Origin: Flavobacterium sp. H122
GTDB taxonomy: Bacteria > Bacteroidota > Bacteroidia > Flavobacteriales > Flavobacteriaceae
Length of the DNA stretch: 64,000 nt
Direction of reading: 5' to 3'
Assembly (NCBI RefSeq): GCF_004959765.1
Contig: NZ_SJZD01000001.1
Location: forward strand, 372,001-436,000
In this document: piece by piece, positions 15,658 to 23,795 of the stretch
Numbering within the stretch: position 1 is the first letter of the stretch
Layout: every line of letters starts with the position of its first letter
Notes under the pieces: model-generated
What the model saw: only the letters and a program-made list of their open reading frames with translations
Told to the model about the DNA's origin: nothing
Database searches by the model: none
Program-made: the position numbers and the translations under genes

Positions 15658-16200
15658 CTATTCATTATACATTTCCAGAAGCTTGGTAACGGTATTCAAA
15701 TTTCGCATTGTTGCCGTTACATTAAGCTTTTTCTCGATGTACTTTTGGTCAAAACGGGTCTTCCCTGCCCCTACTGCATATTTTATATAAATCCGGTTTT
15801 TATCAATCGCCGCTTCATCAGGCTTTACCTGACTCATTTTAAGTTCGTGTATGCTGTTATCGCTCAATTCTTTTGAAATAAAAGTAAAATACAGTTTTTT
15901 TGTATCAACCTCTTTTTCTTTCAGATATGGATTATTTGCAAGACAAGCTTCCAAGTCTTCTTTAGAAACCACTATAATCGGCACATCATAGCCCCATTCC
16001 TTAAAAATCTCCTGTTTTATTTTGAAACCTACACTCGGTCCATGCTCTTCTTCTGAATCCACAAACACATTACCTGACTGAATGTATGTCTGTACATTTT
16101 GAAAACCCATCTTCTCCAAAAGAGCTTTCAGATCGTCCATTTTAATCATATTATGTCCGGAGACGTTTATACCGCGGAGAAGTGCAAGGTGTGTGTACAT
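15658..16200 (-). CDS. DUF1697 protein
   Basis: A 180-residue protein of the DUF1697 family. The N-terminal signature THLALLRGINVSGHNMIKMDDLKALLEKMG is followed by QTYIQSGNVFVDS, both typical of the family, and the chain ends with the conserved TMRNLNTVTKLLEM. The family has two ferredoxin-like halves and no settled function. It starts 4 bases after the stop of the carboxypeptidase-regulatory-like gene upstream on the same strand, so they are likely co-transcribed. Confidence 0.92.
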   Translation of the reverse strand: MYTHLALLRGINVSGHNMIKMDDLKALLEKMGFQNVQTYIQSGNVFVDSEEEHGPSVGFKIKQEIFKEWGYDVPIIVVSKEDLEACLANNPYLKEKEVDTKKLYFTFISKELSDNSIHELKMSQVKPDEAAIDKNRIYIKYAVGAGKTRFDQKYIEKKLNVTATMRNLNTVTKLLEMYNE

Positions 16201-16204
16201 TCAA

Positions 16205-16924
16205 TTATTTTTTATATTCTTTCCTTTTTTGGATCAAAAATTCAATCACATCAAGTTCATTAGACTTAGGAATTTGAGTTGATGCAAAATCTTTACTGCA
16301 AAAATCAATAAAAAAAGGGATTTCTTTTTCATTCAGGTTCAATTTATTTACAAAAAAGTCAGTGGAAAAATTCCTTTCAATATAATTCCTGAATTCAACC
16401 ACCGCTTCTTTTTTAGGAACCCTTTGATTTTCACCTTTAAATAAAAGCATTATCTTCTCTCCTACCTTTACAAAGTCAATCCCATTTGGAATTTCTCCGG
16501 TATAAACACCTATTGGTTTTGGTCTTGCCTGCGTTTTTTCCAGTTCAACGGTTTTCAAGGCATCAAGATTAACATCTGCATTCAGTTCCGCTTCTTTTTT
16601 TACTTCAACCTCTTTCAATTCGATTGCCATTTTGGGCATTTCAATTATCAAATTATTGGAACTAAAATCTTTTTCAGTTACTATAATCTTTTTAATCAAA
16701 TAATCTTTAGTCAAAGCAATTAACTCGTCATTATTTTTTGCAAGAATAGAAAATTCGCCTTTTTTATTTGTTTTCGTTGTAGTTTTATTTCGGCTGTTAA
16801 CAACTTCAATTTCATTTAACGGAATACCTTCGGATTGTACTTTTCCATTAATTCTTTTTTCCTGCGCCCAAATTACATTTCCAAATATAAAAACACAGAT
16901 AAGATAAAATTTTAAGCGTATCAT
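16205..16924 (-). CDS. Secreted protein with carboxypeptidase-like regulatory domain (paralogue 1)
   Basis: A 239-residue protein with a signal peptide (residues 1-20, ending VIWAQ). Residues ~22-100 form a carboxypeptidase-D regulatory-like beta sandwich: INGKVQSEGIPLNEIEVVNSRNKTTTKTNKKGEFSI. The rest has conserved blocks TQARPKPIGVYTGEIPNGIDFVKVGEKI and a C-terminal stretch with FFVNKLNLNEKEIPFFIDFCSKD, shared with the paralogue at 17044. No TonB-dependent barrel follows, so it is a stand-alone small version, probably periplasmic. Function unknown. It precedes the DUF1697 gene by 4 bases. Confidence 0.85.
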   Translation of the reverse strand: MIRLKFYLICVFIFGNVIWAQEKRINGKVQSEGIPLNEIEVVNSRNKTTTKTNKKGEFSILAKNNDELIALTKDYLIKKIIVTEKDFSSNNLIIEMPKMAIELKEVEVKKEAELNADVNLDALKTVELEKTQARPKPIGVYTGEIPNGIDFVKVGEKIMLLFKGENQRVPKKEAVVEFRNYIERNFSTDFFVNKLNLNEKEIPFFIDFCSKDFASTQIPKSNELDVIEFLIQKRKEYKK

Positions 16925-17043
16925 GTCAATTGGTTTAATGATTAATAATCGCTTTCAAAACATGCTTTTGAGTCAGTTTTGACTTTAGAACATCCTTATA
17001 TCAACAAGTTACGAATAAATTCTAATTATAACAAAAGTAAGTT

Positions 17044-17772
17044 TTATTTATCCGGTTTAAATTCACGGCGCTTTTTTAAAAGAAATTCAAGTGCTTCGAG
17101 CTTATTATCTTTAGAAACTACTGTAGCCACCAGATTATCATTTTTACAAAAGCGTATAAATAAATCGAATTCATTTTCCGGAAGATTTAATTTCTGAACT
17201 AAATATTCATTTCCAAAACTTATATTTATGTAATCCTCAAATGACGTTTTAATTTTTCTCTTTTGGATATCTTCATTTTTCTTAAAAATCTTTCCAATCA
17301 AACTAGCTATTTTGTTTCCAACAGCCATAAAATCAATCCCGTTTTGAAATTCTCCAGTATAAACTCCTATAACTTTAGGTCTTGATTGATCTTTCTCGAT
17401 TTTTGCCATTTTTAATGACTCATAATCATTTATAACATATACTTTGGGTGCTTTTACAATTTTAACTTCATCCAATTCAATAGGACGTCTCTTTAAAACA
17501 ACATTGTTATGAACAGCCAAATGTTCCATTTTTATTTTTTCATTCTTCTGAAGGTAATTCTTCAAGAAAAATACAATCTCATCATTTACTTCTACCTGAA
17601 TTTGAAATTCTCCTCTATCATTACTTTTCACAGCATTTTTTTTGGGTACATTGACAATTTCAACATCAGCCAAAGGAATACCTTCACTTAATACAATCCC
17701 TTTAAATTTTGATTGGGCAGATATTGAATTAACACAGGCAATACTAATTATTAAAAAATAAATCTTGTTCAC
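17044..17772 (-). CDS. Secreted protein with carboxypeptidase-like regulatory domain (paralogue 2)
   Basis: A 242-residue tandem paralogue of the downstream gene, with a signal peptide ending SISAQ and the same layout: FKGIVLSEGIPLADVEIVNVPKKNAVKSNDRGEFQI, then DQSRPKVIGVYTGEFQNGIDFMAVGNKIASLIGKIF and YLVQKLNLPENEFDLFIRFCKND. Sharing of SEGIPL, GVYTGE and NGIDF shows common origin although overall divergence is considerable. The spacer between the two is 119 bases. Function unknown. Confidence 0.85.
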   Translation of the reverse strand: MNKIYFLIISIACVNSISAQSKFKGIVLSEGIPLADVEIVNVPKKNAVKSNDRGEFQIQVEVNDEIVFFLKNYLQKNEKIKMEHLAVHNNVVLKRRPIELDEVKIVKAPKVYVINDYESLKMAKIEKDQSRPKVIGVYTGEFQNGIDFMAVGNKIASLIGKIFKKNEDIQKRKIKTSFEDYINISFGNEYLVQKLNLPENEFDLFIRFCKNDNLVATVVSKDNKLEALEFLLKKRREFKPDK

Positions 17773-18118
17773 TTCGTTTTAGTTTGGTTATTGTTTCCCA
17801 AAAGTAACCACCCAACATAGTTTGGATTATTAATTTTCTGTTAATTGAGATTTCATTAACGAACAAGGCTTGTGAAATTTTACCATGTATTTTCATCACT
17901 TATCATTAGAAATCAATCTTGTTTCTGAATTAAAACAAACCTTTTTAATTACCATTTCAACTTTATGAGACTCCTCGTTGTCTCGGAGTGACAAAATAGA
18001 CAGAATAGCTTTGCGAACATTGTGTAAAACTTTGCACCTTTGCGGTTAATTTCTAAATTCTAAAACCGGAGTGAAAACAGCATGAAAAAACTTTGCGTAG
18101 AAATATTATTTTAAAAAA
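17773..18118. repeat. Spacer with degenerate intergenic repeat, left copy
   Basis: This 346-base gap holds no gene. From 17989 it carries, in order, TGACAAAATAGAC, a TTTGCGAAC word, a copy of an about 30-base phrase ending CCTTTGCGGTTAA (18020-18049) and CTAAATTCTAAAACCGGAGTGA (around 18053-18074). The same words in the same order stand on the other side of the Imm35-like gene. A small hairpin ACTCC..GGAGT is at 17970-17988. Confidence 0.6.
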
Positions 18119-19057
18119 TTATATTTGAGTATCAGGCATTATTTCAATTGATATTTCGCAAAATGGTTCAATTGTATTCATAAACAAAAAGAACAATAAC
18201 TCATACCCTTCAACAAAATCAAAGGTTTTTTTTTGATTCTGCATAATTAAAGCTAATTCATCATAAGAATAATTTGTGTAACCTAACCAACCTGTTTGTT
18301 CATCTTCTCCGTAATGTTTAAAACGAACTGTTGAAAAATATTGGTTGAATTTATTATCATCAAATATTTCAGAAATACATGCGCTGTAATTCTTATTAAT
18401 TTCAAATATTGGGTAGACATGGTTAACCCTCTCGAATATATGTCTATAAAACAATCTATCTGATGATTCAAATGTTCCTTGAGATTTAAATGATCTTAGT
18501 GGATAAGAAAGATCATCTTTACTAATTAATTTTCTATATAAACATTCGCAAAATGGATCAATTACATTGAAGTATAATAAATTTAACAAACTAAAATAAT
18601 CTACCCTGGAAAACTCTAGAATCCTACCATCGCATATTTTTTTTCTGTATTTATCACCTTCATAAATCCAAATTCCTTCAATATATTTTGTTGCCTTCTC
18701 TACATCTGTTATATCCTTAATCGCTAATTCATAATAATAATCAGCACGCTCTATTTCATATTTTGTTCGAACTATATTTAGTCTATATTCTGTTAATAAA
18801 AAATATTGTAAACAATAATGTGGTGACACAGCAGTTCCGTTTTGAACAATTTCGCCAAATTTTTTACTAATATATGCTGAACCCAAACCCACAAAACTTT
18901 TATTTAAATCACCTGTAGCTAAATATTCTTTTGAATTTATACCAAATTCAAAAACATCAGCATATTCTTCTAAGTACATTGGATCAGGATGCCATCTATC
19001 ATCAAAATTTTCCAGAACATATTTATTTATTAATTCTCTTGCTTTTGTTTCGTTCAT
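18119..19057 (-). CDS. Imm35-like domain protein (possible immunity protein)
   Basis: A 312-residue cytoplasmic protein. Residues 1-75 resemble the immunity protein 35 (YrhB-like) domain of polymorphic toxin systems: ARELINKYVLENF at the start, FEFGINSKEYLATGDLNKSFVGLGSAYISKKFGEIVQNGTA following the family pattern of a beta hairpin and a final glycine-containing strand. Residues ~90-312 are unfamiliar, rich in aromatic residues, with two similar-looking segments (LNLLYFNVIDPFCECLYRK near 165 and LLFFLFMNTIEPFCEISIE near 288), suggesting an internal repeat. No toxin gene is adjacent. It stands alone between two degenerate repeat arrays and is A+T-rich. Confidence 0.55.
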   Translation of the reverse strand: MNETKARELINKYVLENFDDRWHPDPMYLEEYADVFEFGINSKEYLATGDLNKSFVGLGSAYISKKFGEIVQNGTAVSPHYCLQYFLLTEYRLNIVRTKYEIERADYYYELAIKDITDVEKATKYIEGIWIYEGDKYRKKICDGRILEFSRVDYFSLLNLLYFNVIDPFCECLYRKLISKDDLSYPLRSFKSQGTFESSDRLFYRHIFERVNHVYPIFEINKNYSACISEIFDDNKFNQYFSTVRFKHYGEDEQTGWLGYTNYSYDELALIMQNQKKTFDFVEGYELLFFLFMNTIEPFCEISIEIMPDTQI

Positions 19058-19437
19058 ATGTTAAACTCTATGGTAGATAAGAATCAAATATATGGATAAT
19101 AAATTCTTTCTAAAACAGTTTTGATTTTAGAAAGTTTATTAAAAACGTTGGGGTTAAAAAATCATGCGACTACTTCATTTTTTACTATCACAGTTATACT
19201 CACTCCCTAAAACTGACAAAATAGACGAAAAACGCGAATTTTGCCTATACTTTACGAACCTTACGGTTAAACAAAACACACATGCTTTTTATCCTGAAAA
19301 CTAAATTCTAAAATCGGAGTGACAAACCATATAGAAAAACATAGCGAACTTTGCCTAAACTTTGCGAACCTTGCGGTTAAAAATAATTCTAAATTCTGAA
19401 ATCTAAATTCTAAAATCAGAAATATAATATCAATTAT
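19058..19437. repeat. Spacer with degenerate intergenic repeats, right copies
   Basis: A gap of about 390 bases without a gene. It holds TGACAAAATAGAC (19214-19226), two copies of the about 30-base phrase (19241-19271 and 19351-19380; core CTTTGCGAACCTTGCGGTTAA in the latter), CTAAATTCTAAAATCGGAGTGA (around 19301-19322) and further AAATTCTgAAATC words up to 19425. Such phrases are frequent between genes in Flavobacterium; their role is not known to me. Confidence 0.65.
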
Positions 19438-19445
19438 TATCTTTG
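19438..19445 (+). promoter_or_regulatory. Bacteroidota -7 element for rlmD
   Basis: TATCTTTG followed by CGCCT lies only 5 bases before the ATG at 19451, so the mRNA leader would be extremely short. Confidence 0.55.
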
Positions 19446-19450
19446 CGCCT

Positions 19451-20863
19451 ATGGGAAGAAAAAAAGATAAACAAGTCGTATTCGAAAACGTTAAAGTCCT
19501 TGATGCAGGTGCAAAAGGCGTATGTGTGGCAAAAGCCCCTGAAGGTCAGGTAATTTTTTTAAGTAATGTAGTACCTGGCGATGTAGTAGACATTCAAACC
19601 TTCAAAAAACGTAAATCGTATTATGAAGGGAAAGCTATAAAATTCCATTCGTATTCTGAACATCGTGTTGACCCTGTATGTGACCATTTTGGGGTCTGCG
19701 GCGGCTGTAAATGGCAGAACATGAATTATAACCAACAGTTATTTTACAAACATCAGGAGGTGGAAAATAACTTAAAACGCATAGGTAAAATTGAATTACC
19801 AGAATTCGAACCTATTTTAGGTTCTGAAAAGCAGTTCTTTTACCGTAATAAAATGGAATTCGGGTTCTCTGCGACACGTTGGATGACTCCGGAAGAAATT
19901 AATAGTGGAGCGGAATTAGACAATAAAAATGCAGTAGGTTTCCATATCCCTAAAATGTGGGATAAAATTTTAGACATTCAAAAGTGTCATTTACAACAAG
20001 ACCCATCCAATGACATTCGTAATGAAATTAGAAAATTTGCAAACGAAAACAATCTTTCTTTTTTCAATCCAAGAGAACACAGCGGCTTATTACGTACTTT
20101 AATGATACGTACAGCATCAACAGGAGAAATCATGGTGCTGATTCAGTTTTATGACAACAATCAAAAAGAAATTGAATTAATGATGAACTTCTTAGCGGAA
20201 CGTTTTCCTGAAGTCACTTCGCTGCAATATGTAATCAACCAAAAAGCTAACGATACGCTGTACGACCAGGATATTATTTTATTTAAAGGCCGTGATTACA
20301 TTCTGGAAGAAATGGAAGGGCTACAGTTCAGCATCAACGCTAAATCATTTTACCAAACCAATTCTGAACAAGCATACGAATTGTATTCAATCACCAGAGA
20401 TTTTGCCGGATTAACTGGTAATGAACTGGTATACGATTTATATACAGGAACCGGAACCATTGCACAATTCGTTTCCAAAAAAGCGAAAAAAGTAATTGGT
20501 GTCGAAGCGGTTCCGGAAGCTATAGCTGATGCCAAAGTAAATGCAGAGAGAAACAACATAACAAACTGTGAGTTTTTCGTCGGTGACATGAAAAATGTTT
20601 TCAATGATGAGTTCATAGCCACTCATGGTCATCCCGATGTTATTATTACTGACCCTCCACGTGACGGTATGCATGCTGATGTAGTGGAGCAAATTTTAAA
20701 AATTGCACCGGAAAAAGTGGTATATGTAAGCTGTAATTCTGCTACACAGGCACGTGATTTAGCACTTATGGATGAAATGTACAAAGTGACCCGTGTACGC
20801 CCGGTAGATATGTTCCCGCAAACGCATCATGTGGAAAATGTTGTACTTTTAGAGAAAAAATAA
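19451..20863 (+). CDS. rlmD: 23S rRNA (uracil-5-)-methyltransferase RlmD-type
   Basis: A 470-residue S-adenosylmethionine-dependent RNA methyltransferase of the TrmA/RlmD family, forming 5-methyluridine. It has an N-terminal TRAM domain (residues ~8-70), the iron-sulfur cysteines in CDHFGVCGGCKWQ (near 78-90) plus a later cysteine in IQKCHLQQ, the SAM-binding motif LYDLYTGTGTIAQF, and catalytic motifs DPPRDGMHADV and YVSCNSATQARDL with the nucleophilic cysteine. Length fits RlmD. It heads the conserved Flavobacteriia cluster rlmD-DUF6452-DUF6048. Confidence 0.93.
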   Translation: MGRKKDKQVVFENVKVLDAGAKGVCVAKAPEGQVIFLSNVVPGDVVDIQTFKKRKSYYEGKAIKFHSYSEHRVDPVCDHFGVCGGCKWQNMNYNQQLFYKHQEVENNLKRIGKIELPEFEPILGSEKQFFYRNKMEFGFSATRWMTPEEINSGAELDNKNAVGFHIPKMWDKILDIQKCHLQQDPSNDIRNEIRKFANENNLSFFNPREHSGLLRTLMIRTASTGEIMVLIQFYDNNQKEIELMMNFLAERFPEVTSLQYVINQKANDTLYDQDIILFKGRDYILEEMEGLQFSINAKSFYQTNSEQAYELYSITRDFAGLTGNELVYDLYTGTGTIAQFVSKKAKKVIGVEAVPEAIADAKVNAERNNITNCEFFVGDMKNVFNDEFIATHGHPDVIITDPPRDGMHADVVEQILKIAPEKVVYVSCNSATQARDLALMDEMYKVTRVRPVDMFPQTHHVENVVLLEKK

Positions 20864-20876
20864 GTAAATAGTGAAA

Positions 20877-20924
20877 AGTGATTAGTAAAAAGTATTAAAA
20901 ACTAATCACTCTTTACTAATCACT
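20877..20924. repeat. 13-bp perfect inverted repeat
   Basis: AGTGATTAGTAAA (20877-20889) and TTTACTAATCACT (20912-20924) form a stem with a 22-base loop that contains a further copy of the word ACTAATCACT. It lies between rlmD and the DUF6452 gene and has no T run, so it is not a standard terminator. Confidence 0.7.
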
Positions 20925-20940
20925 AATTACTGAAAATAAT

Positions 20941-21435
20941 ATGAAAAAAATACTTTTTGGATTATTCACTATCCTTTTTGCAATGGCCTTTTTCAACTGT
21001 GAAAAAGATGATATCTGTGAAGAAGGAACACCTACCACTCCAAGGATGATTATTGAGTTTTATGACAACAATAATCCAACCAACAAAAAAACAGTAACCG
21101 ACTTAAAAGTTACTGCCGATGGTATGACTACTTCATTAGATTATAATGGGGTAAGCAAAATTGAACTTCCTCTAAAAGTTAATGAAAATACAGTAAGTTA
21201 TTCTTTTATTTTAAATTCAAAAAGTACCACTTTAGCATTAGAAGATAAAATTGACATCAATTACACTAGAAAAGATGTTTATATCTCCAGAGCTTGTGGT
21301 TACAAAACAGTTTTTACATTGAATTCTCCTAACGGAATGACTTTAAGTACACCTAAAAACTGGATTCAGGAAATTGCTGTCCAAAAATCAATTATAGAAA
21401 ACGAAAATGAAACACATGTTAAAATATTCTTTTAG
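20941..21435 (+). CDS. DUF6452 family lipoprotein
   Basis: A 164-residue envelope protein of the DUF6452 family. The N-terminus MKKILFGLFTILFAMAFFNC ends in a lipobox-like FFNC at residue 20. The mature part starts EKDDICEEGTPTTPRMIIEFYDNNNPTNKK, a stretch characteristic of the family, and continues as a beta-sandwich-like chain ending near NWIQEIAVQKSIIENENE. Its 3' end overlaps the start of the DUF6048 gene by 29 bases, so the two are translationally coupled. The function of the family is unknown; the constant pairing suggests an outer-membrane partner. Confidence 0.9.
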   Translation: MKKILFGLFTILFAMAFFNCEKDDICEEGTPTTPRMIIEFYDNNNPTNKKTVTDLKVTADGMTTSLDYNGVSKIELPLKVNENTVSYSFILNSKSTTLALEDKIDINYTRKDVYISRACGYKTVFTLNSPNGMTLSTPKNWIQEIAVQKSIIENENETHVKIFF

Positions 21436-22108
21436 TCTGCTTCTTACATTGTTTTCTATTGCAATTCAGGCACAGGAACAACCTAAAGACACTATCAAGA
21501 AAACAGAACGTTATGGATTGCGTATTGGAGCTGATATTTCCAAACTGGCCCGTACTTTATATGACAAAGACTATAAAGGTTTTGAACTTGCAGGTGATTA
21601 TAGGATTACCAAAAAGATGTACATTGCCGGTGAATTAGGAAACGAAAACAAAACGACGGATGACGACCGATTAAATTTCACCACCAAAGGAAGTTATTTC
21701 AAAGCAGGGTTTGACAATAATTTTTACCAGAACTGGTTAAATATGGAAAACATGATTCATCTTGGTGTTCGATATGGTTTTAGTACTTTCAGCCAGCAGT
21801 TAAACAGTTATAAAATATATGACAATTCAGGTTACTTCCCTCAAGCACCTGAAGTTGCAGCTGGAACTAAATATAATGGTTTATCGGCGCATTGGGCAGA
21901 AGTTGTTGCCGGAATGAAAGCCAAGCTTTTTAACAATGTATATGCAGGCTTTAGCTTACGTTTAAATTACTTACTTACAGAAAAAAAACCTGAAAATTTT
22001 GACAACCTATATATTCCAGGCTTCAATAGAACGTATGATGGGAAATTTGGTGTCGGATGGAATTACACTATAACTTATTTTATTCCTTTCTATAAAAAGA
22101 AAAAATAA
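21407..22108 (+). CDS. DUF6048 family outer-membrane protein
   Basis: A 233-residue protein of the DUF6048 family with a signal peptide (ending IAIQAQ, about residue 22). The start could be 21407 or the in-frame ATG at 21416; both lie inside the DUF6452 gene. The chain reads as an eight-strand-like barrel with alternating aromatic residues, e.g. GLRIGADISKLARTLYDKDYKGFELAGDYRI, and closes with GVGWNYTITYFIPFYKKKK, an outer-membrane-type C-terminal strand. A decayed second copy of this C-terminus is found 10.6 kb downstream at 32593-32781. Confidence 0.9.
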   Translation: MKHMLKYSFSLLLTLFSIAIQAQEQPKDTIKKTERYGLRIGADISKLARTLYDKDYKGFELAGDYRITKKMYIAGELGNENKTTDDDRLNFTTKGSYFKAGFDNNFYQNWLNMENMIHLGVRYGFSTFSQQLNSYKIYDNSGYFPQAPEVAAGTKYNGLSAHWAEVVAGMKAKLFNNVYAGFSLRLNYLLTEKKPENFDNLYIPGFNRTYDGKFGVGWNYTITYFIPFYKKKK

Positions 22109-22111
22109 ATT

Positions 22112-22150
22112 AAATCCCAAATCTAGAAATAAAGGTTTGGGATTTTTTTA
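22112..22150 (+). terminator. Terminator after the rlmD-DUF6452-DUF6048 operon
   Basis: AAATCCCAAA (22112-22121) and TTTGGGATTT (22136-22145) form a 10-bp stem with a 14-base loop, followed by a T run. Confidence 0.85.
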
Positions 22151-22783
22151 TTCGTTTTTTTTTTAGTTAAAAGCATAATTAGTCATAAACAATCCTTAAA
22201 AAAAACTTAAAAATAATTATTGGATTGTATCATTTTATTTGTTAAATTTAGTGTACCAATTTAAGAGTAAGACTAAATATTTAAAATGCAATATTTATCA
22301 ATTACATCTCCCAATAATTTGATAAATATTAAAATGTTTTTGTACTAGTGCTTTTTGTGTAAAAAAGTATTTATTGTATTTTGAATTTTGCTATACTATC
22401 AAATAATTTATCCAAATTGTAAAGCGATAAATATTACTGTTTTCAAAATACATGTAATTTTTACTTCAAGCATTATCATTCACCACTAAATTGAACTTTT
22501 CAACAACCCTAAGAAGAGTTTTCAATTATTACATTCCAGCAAAGTATCCAACACATCTAAACCACATTTGTGCTATCTACTTATGTGTCATAATTTAAGA
22601 TAATAATAATTTTAAAAAAAAAACAGAACCTGTATCTGTTTAATCATTTCTTCTACTGATAAAATTAATCGAATTACCCAATCCATTTTTTACTTGAAAG
22701 AGAGCTATAGTTTAAAATTCATAAAAAATCACCACAAAATTACAGATAGATTTTTAATTAAGAATAATTAAAAAAGCAAGACT
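22151..22783. other. Long A+T-rich spacer with one inverted repeat
   Basis: More than 600 bases without a gene on either strand. The only structure I see is a perfect 12-bp inverted repeat AATATTTATCAA (22290-22301) and TTGATAAATATT (22319-22330) with a 17-base loop, followed by AAAATG rather than a T run. No clear -33/-7 promoter was found before the CHAP gene. The spacer is the left edge of the accessory block. Confidence 0.5.
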
Positions 22784-23725
22784 ATGTCAAGACAAGATGT
22801 ACTCAACAAAGCAAAATCACAGGAAGGTACAATAGAATCACCTCCTAACAGTAACAAAACATTCTATAGTCAATGGTATGAACCTTCCTTAAACGGACAG
22901 AAATGGTGCGCTATGTTTATAAGCTGGGTGCTTCATCACGCTGGTCACCCTCTGGGACATATCCAAACAAAAAATGGCATTCATCACTGTCAATCGGCAC
23001 ATAATTACTACAGAGAAAAAGGAATGCTGACAAAAAATCCTGAACCAGGTGATATCGTAATTTATGACTGGGAAGGAAACGGTCATGCCGATCATATTGG
23101 AATCTTTATTCGATGGACTACACCTGATAGATTAGCAATAGAATCTTGGGAAGGCAATACTTCTGGTGCAAATAATAGTGATGGTGGCCGTGTGATGAAG
23201 CGCATTCGTTCCCGAAACATTATAAAATCATTTATCAACCCGGGAGTCTACAGTGAATCAACAGTTATACCGGAAGTAGATACACTGAGTAAAGGCGAAA
23301 GAGGTTCGGAAGTTGTTCAAATTCAAAAATATCTCTACGCCTTAGGTTATAACATAGAAATTGACGGTTGGTTTGACAATCAAACTGAAACAATGCTTAA
23401 AGATTATCAATCAAAAAACAGCATGTCAGTTACAGGTATTGCGGATGCTGTTACTGCTGGAGCTTTACAGGAAGATGCCAACCAAATAGCTGTGGCAAAA
23501 TCTAAATTCGTGTCAGGCAGTTATCTCCGACGTGGAAATGTTGGTTTTATGGTAACTGAAGTACAACGGGCTTTAAACTCTAAAGAACCGATGTTAAAAC
23601 TCCCTGTTACAGGTAATTTTGATTTGGAAACTTTGCAAGCAGTAAAGGCATTTCAAGCTAAGAATCTATTAGAAGTTGATGGAATTGTAGGTCCAAAGAC
23701 TTTTGGAAAACTGGGGATAGGGTAG
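22784..23725 (+). CDS. CHAP-domain peptidoglycan hydrolase with two peptidoglycan-binding domains
   Basis: A 313-residue lysin. Residues 1-155 form a CHAP (cysteine/histidine amidohydrolase/peptidase) domain: nucleophile C42 in QKWCAMFISWV, base H104 in GHADHIGIF, and a likely polar partner E120 in AIESWEGN. Residues ~164-230 and ~245-312 are two PG_binding_1 repeats (GERGSEVVQIQKYLYALGY and RGNVGFMVTEVQRALNSKE). There is no signal peptide, unlike housekeeping wall hydrolases, which suggests either export by a helper or release by lysis, as with phage endolysins. It opens a four-gene run with the trypsin-like membrane protein 70 bases behind. It cuts peptide or amide bonds of murein by family. 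Confidence 0.88.
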   Translation: MSRQDVLNKAKSQEGTIESPPNSNKTFYSQWYEPSLNGQKWCAMFISWVLHHAGHPLGHIQTKNGIHHCQSAHNYYREKGMLTKNPEPGDIVIYDWEGNGHADHIGIFIRWTTPDRLAIESWEGNTSGANNSDGGRVMKRIRSRNIIKSFINPGVYSESTVIPEVDTLSKGERGSEVVQIQKYLYALGYNIEIDGWFDNQTETMLKDYQSKNSMSVTGIADAVTAGALQEDANQIAVAKSKFVSGSYLRRGNVGFMVTEVQRALNSKEPMLKLPVTGNFDLETLQAVKAFQAKNLLEVDGIVGPKTFGKLGIG

Positions 23726-23795
23726 CCAATCAAAACAGAAGATAATCACATGAGATTAGAAAAATGATAAACCATAAAACTAAATTCAACTTATC

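Noticed and set aside
22784..23725. Prophage endolysin as sign of a prophage
   Set aside because: No capsid, tail, terminase, portal or integrase genes are nearby; the neighbours are membrane and secreted proteins.
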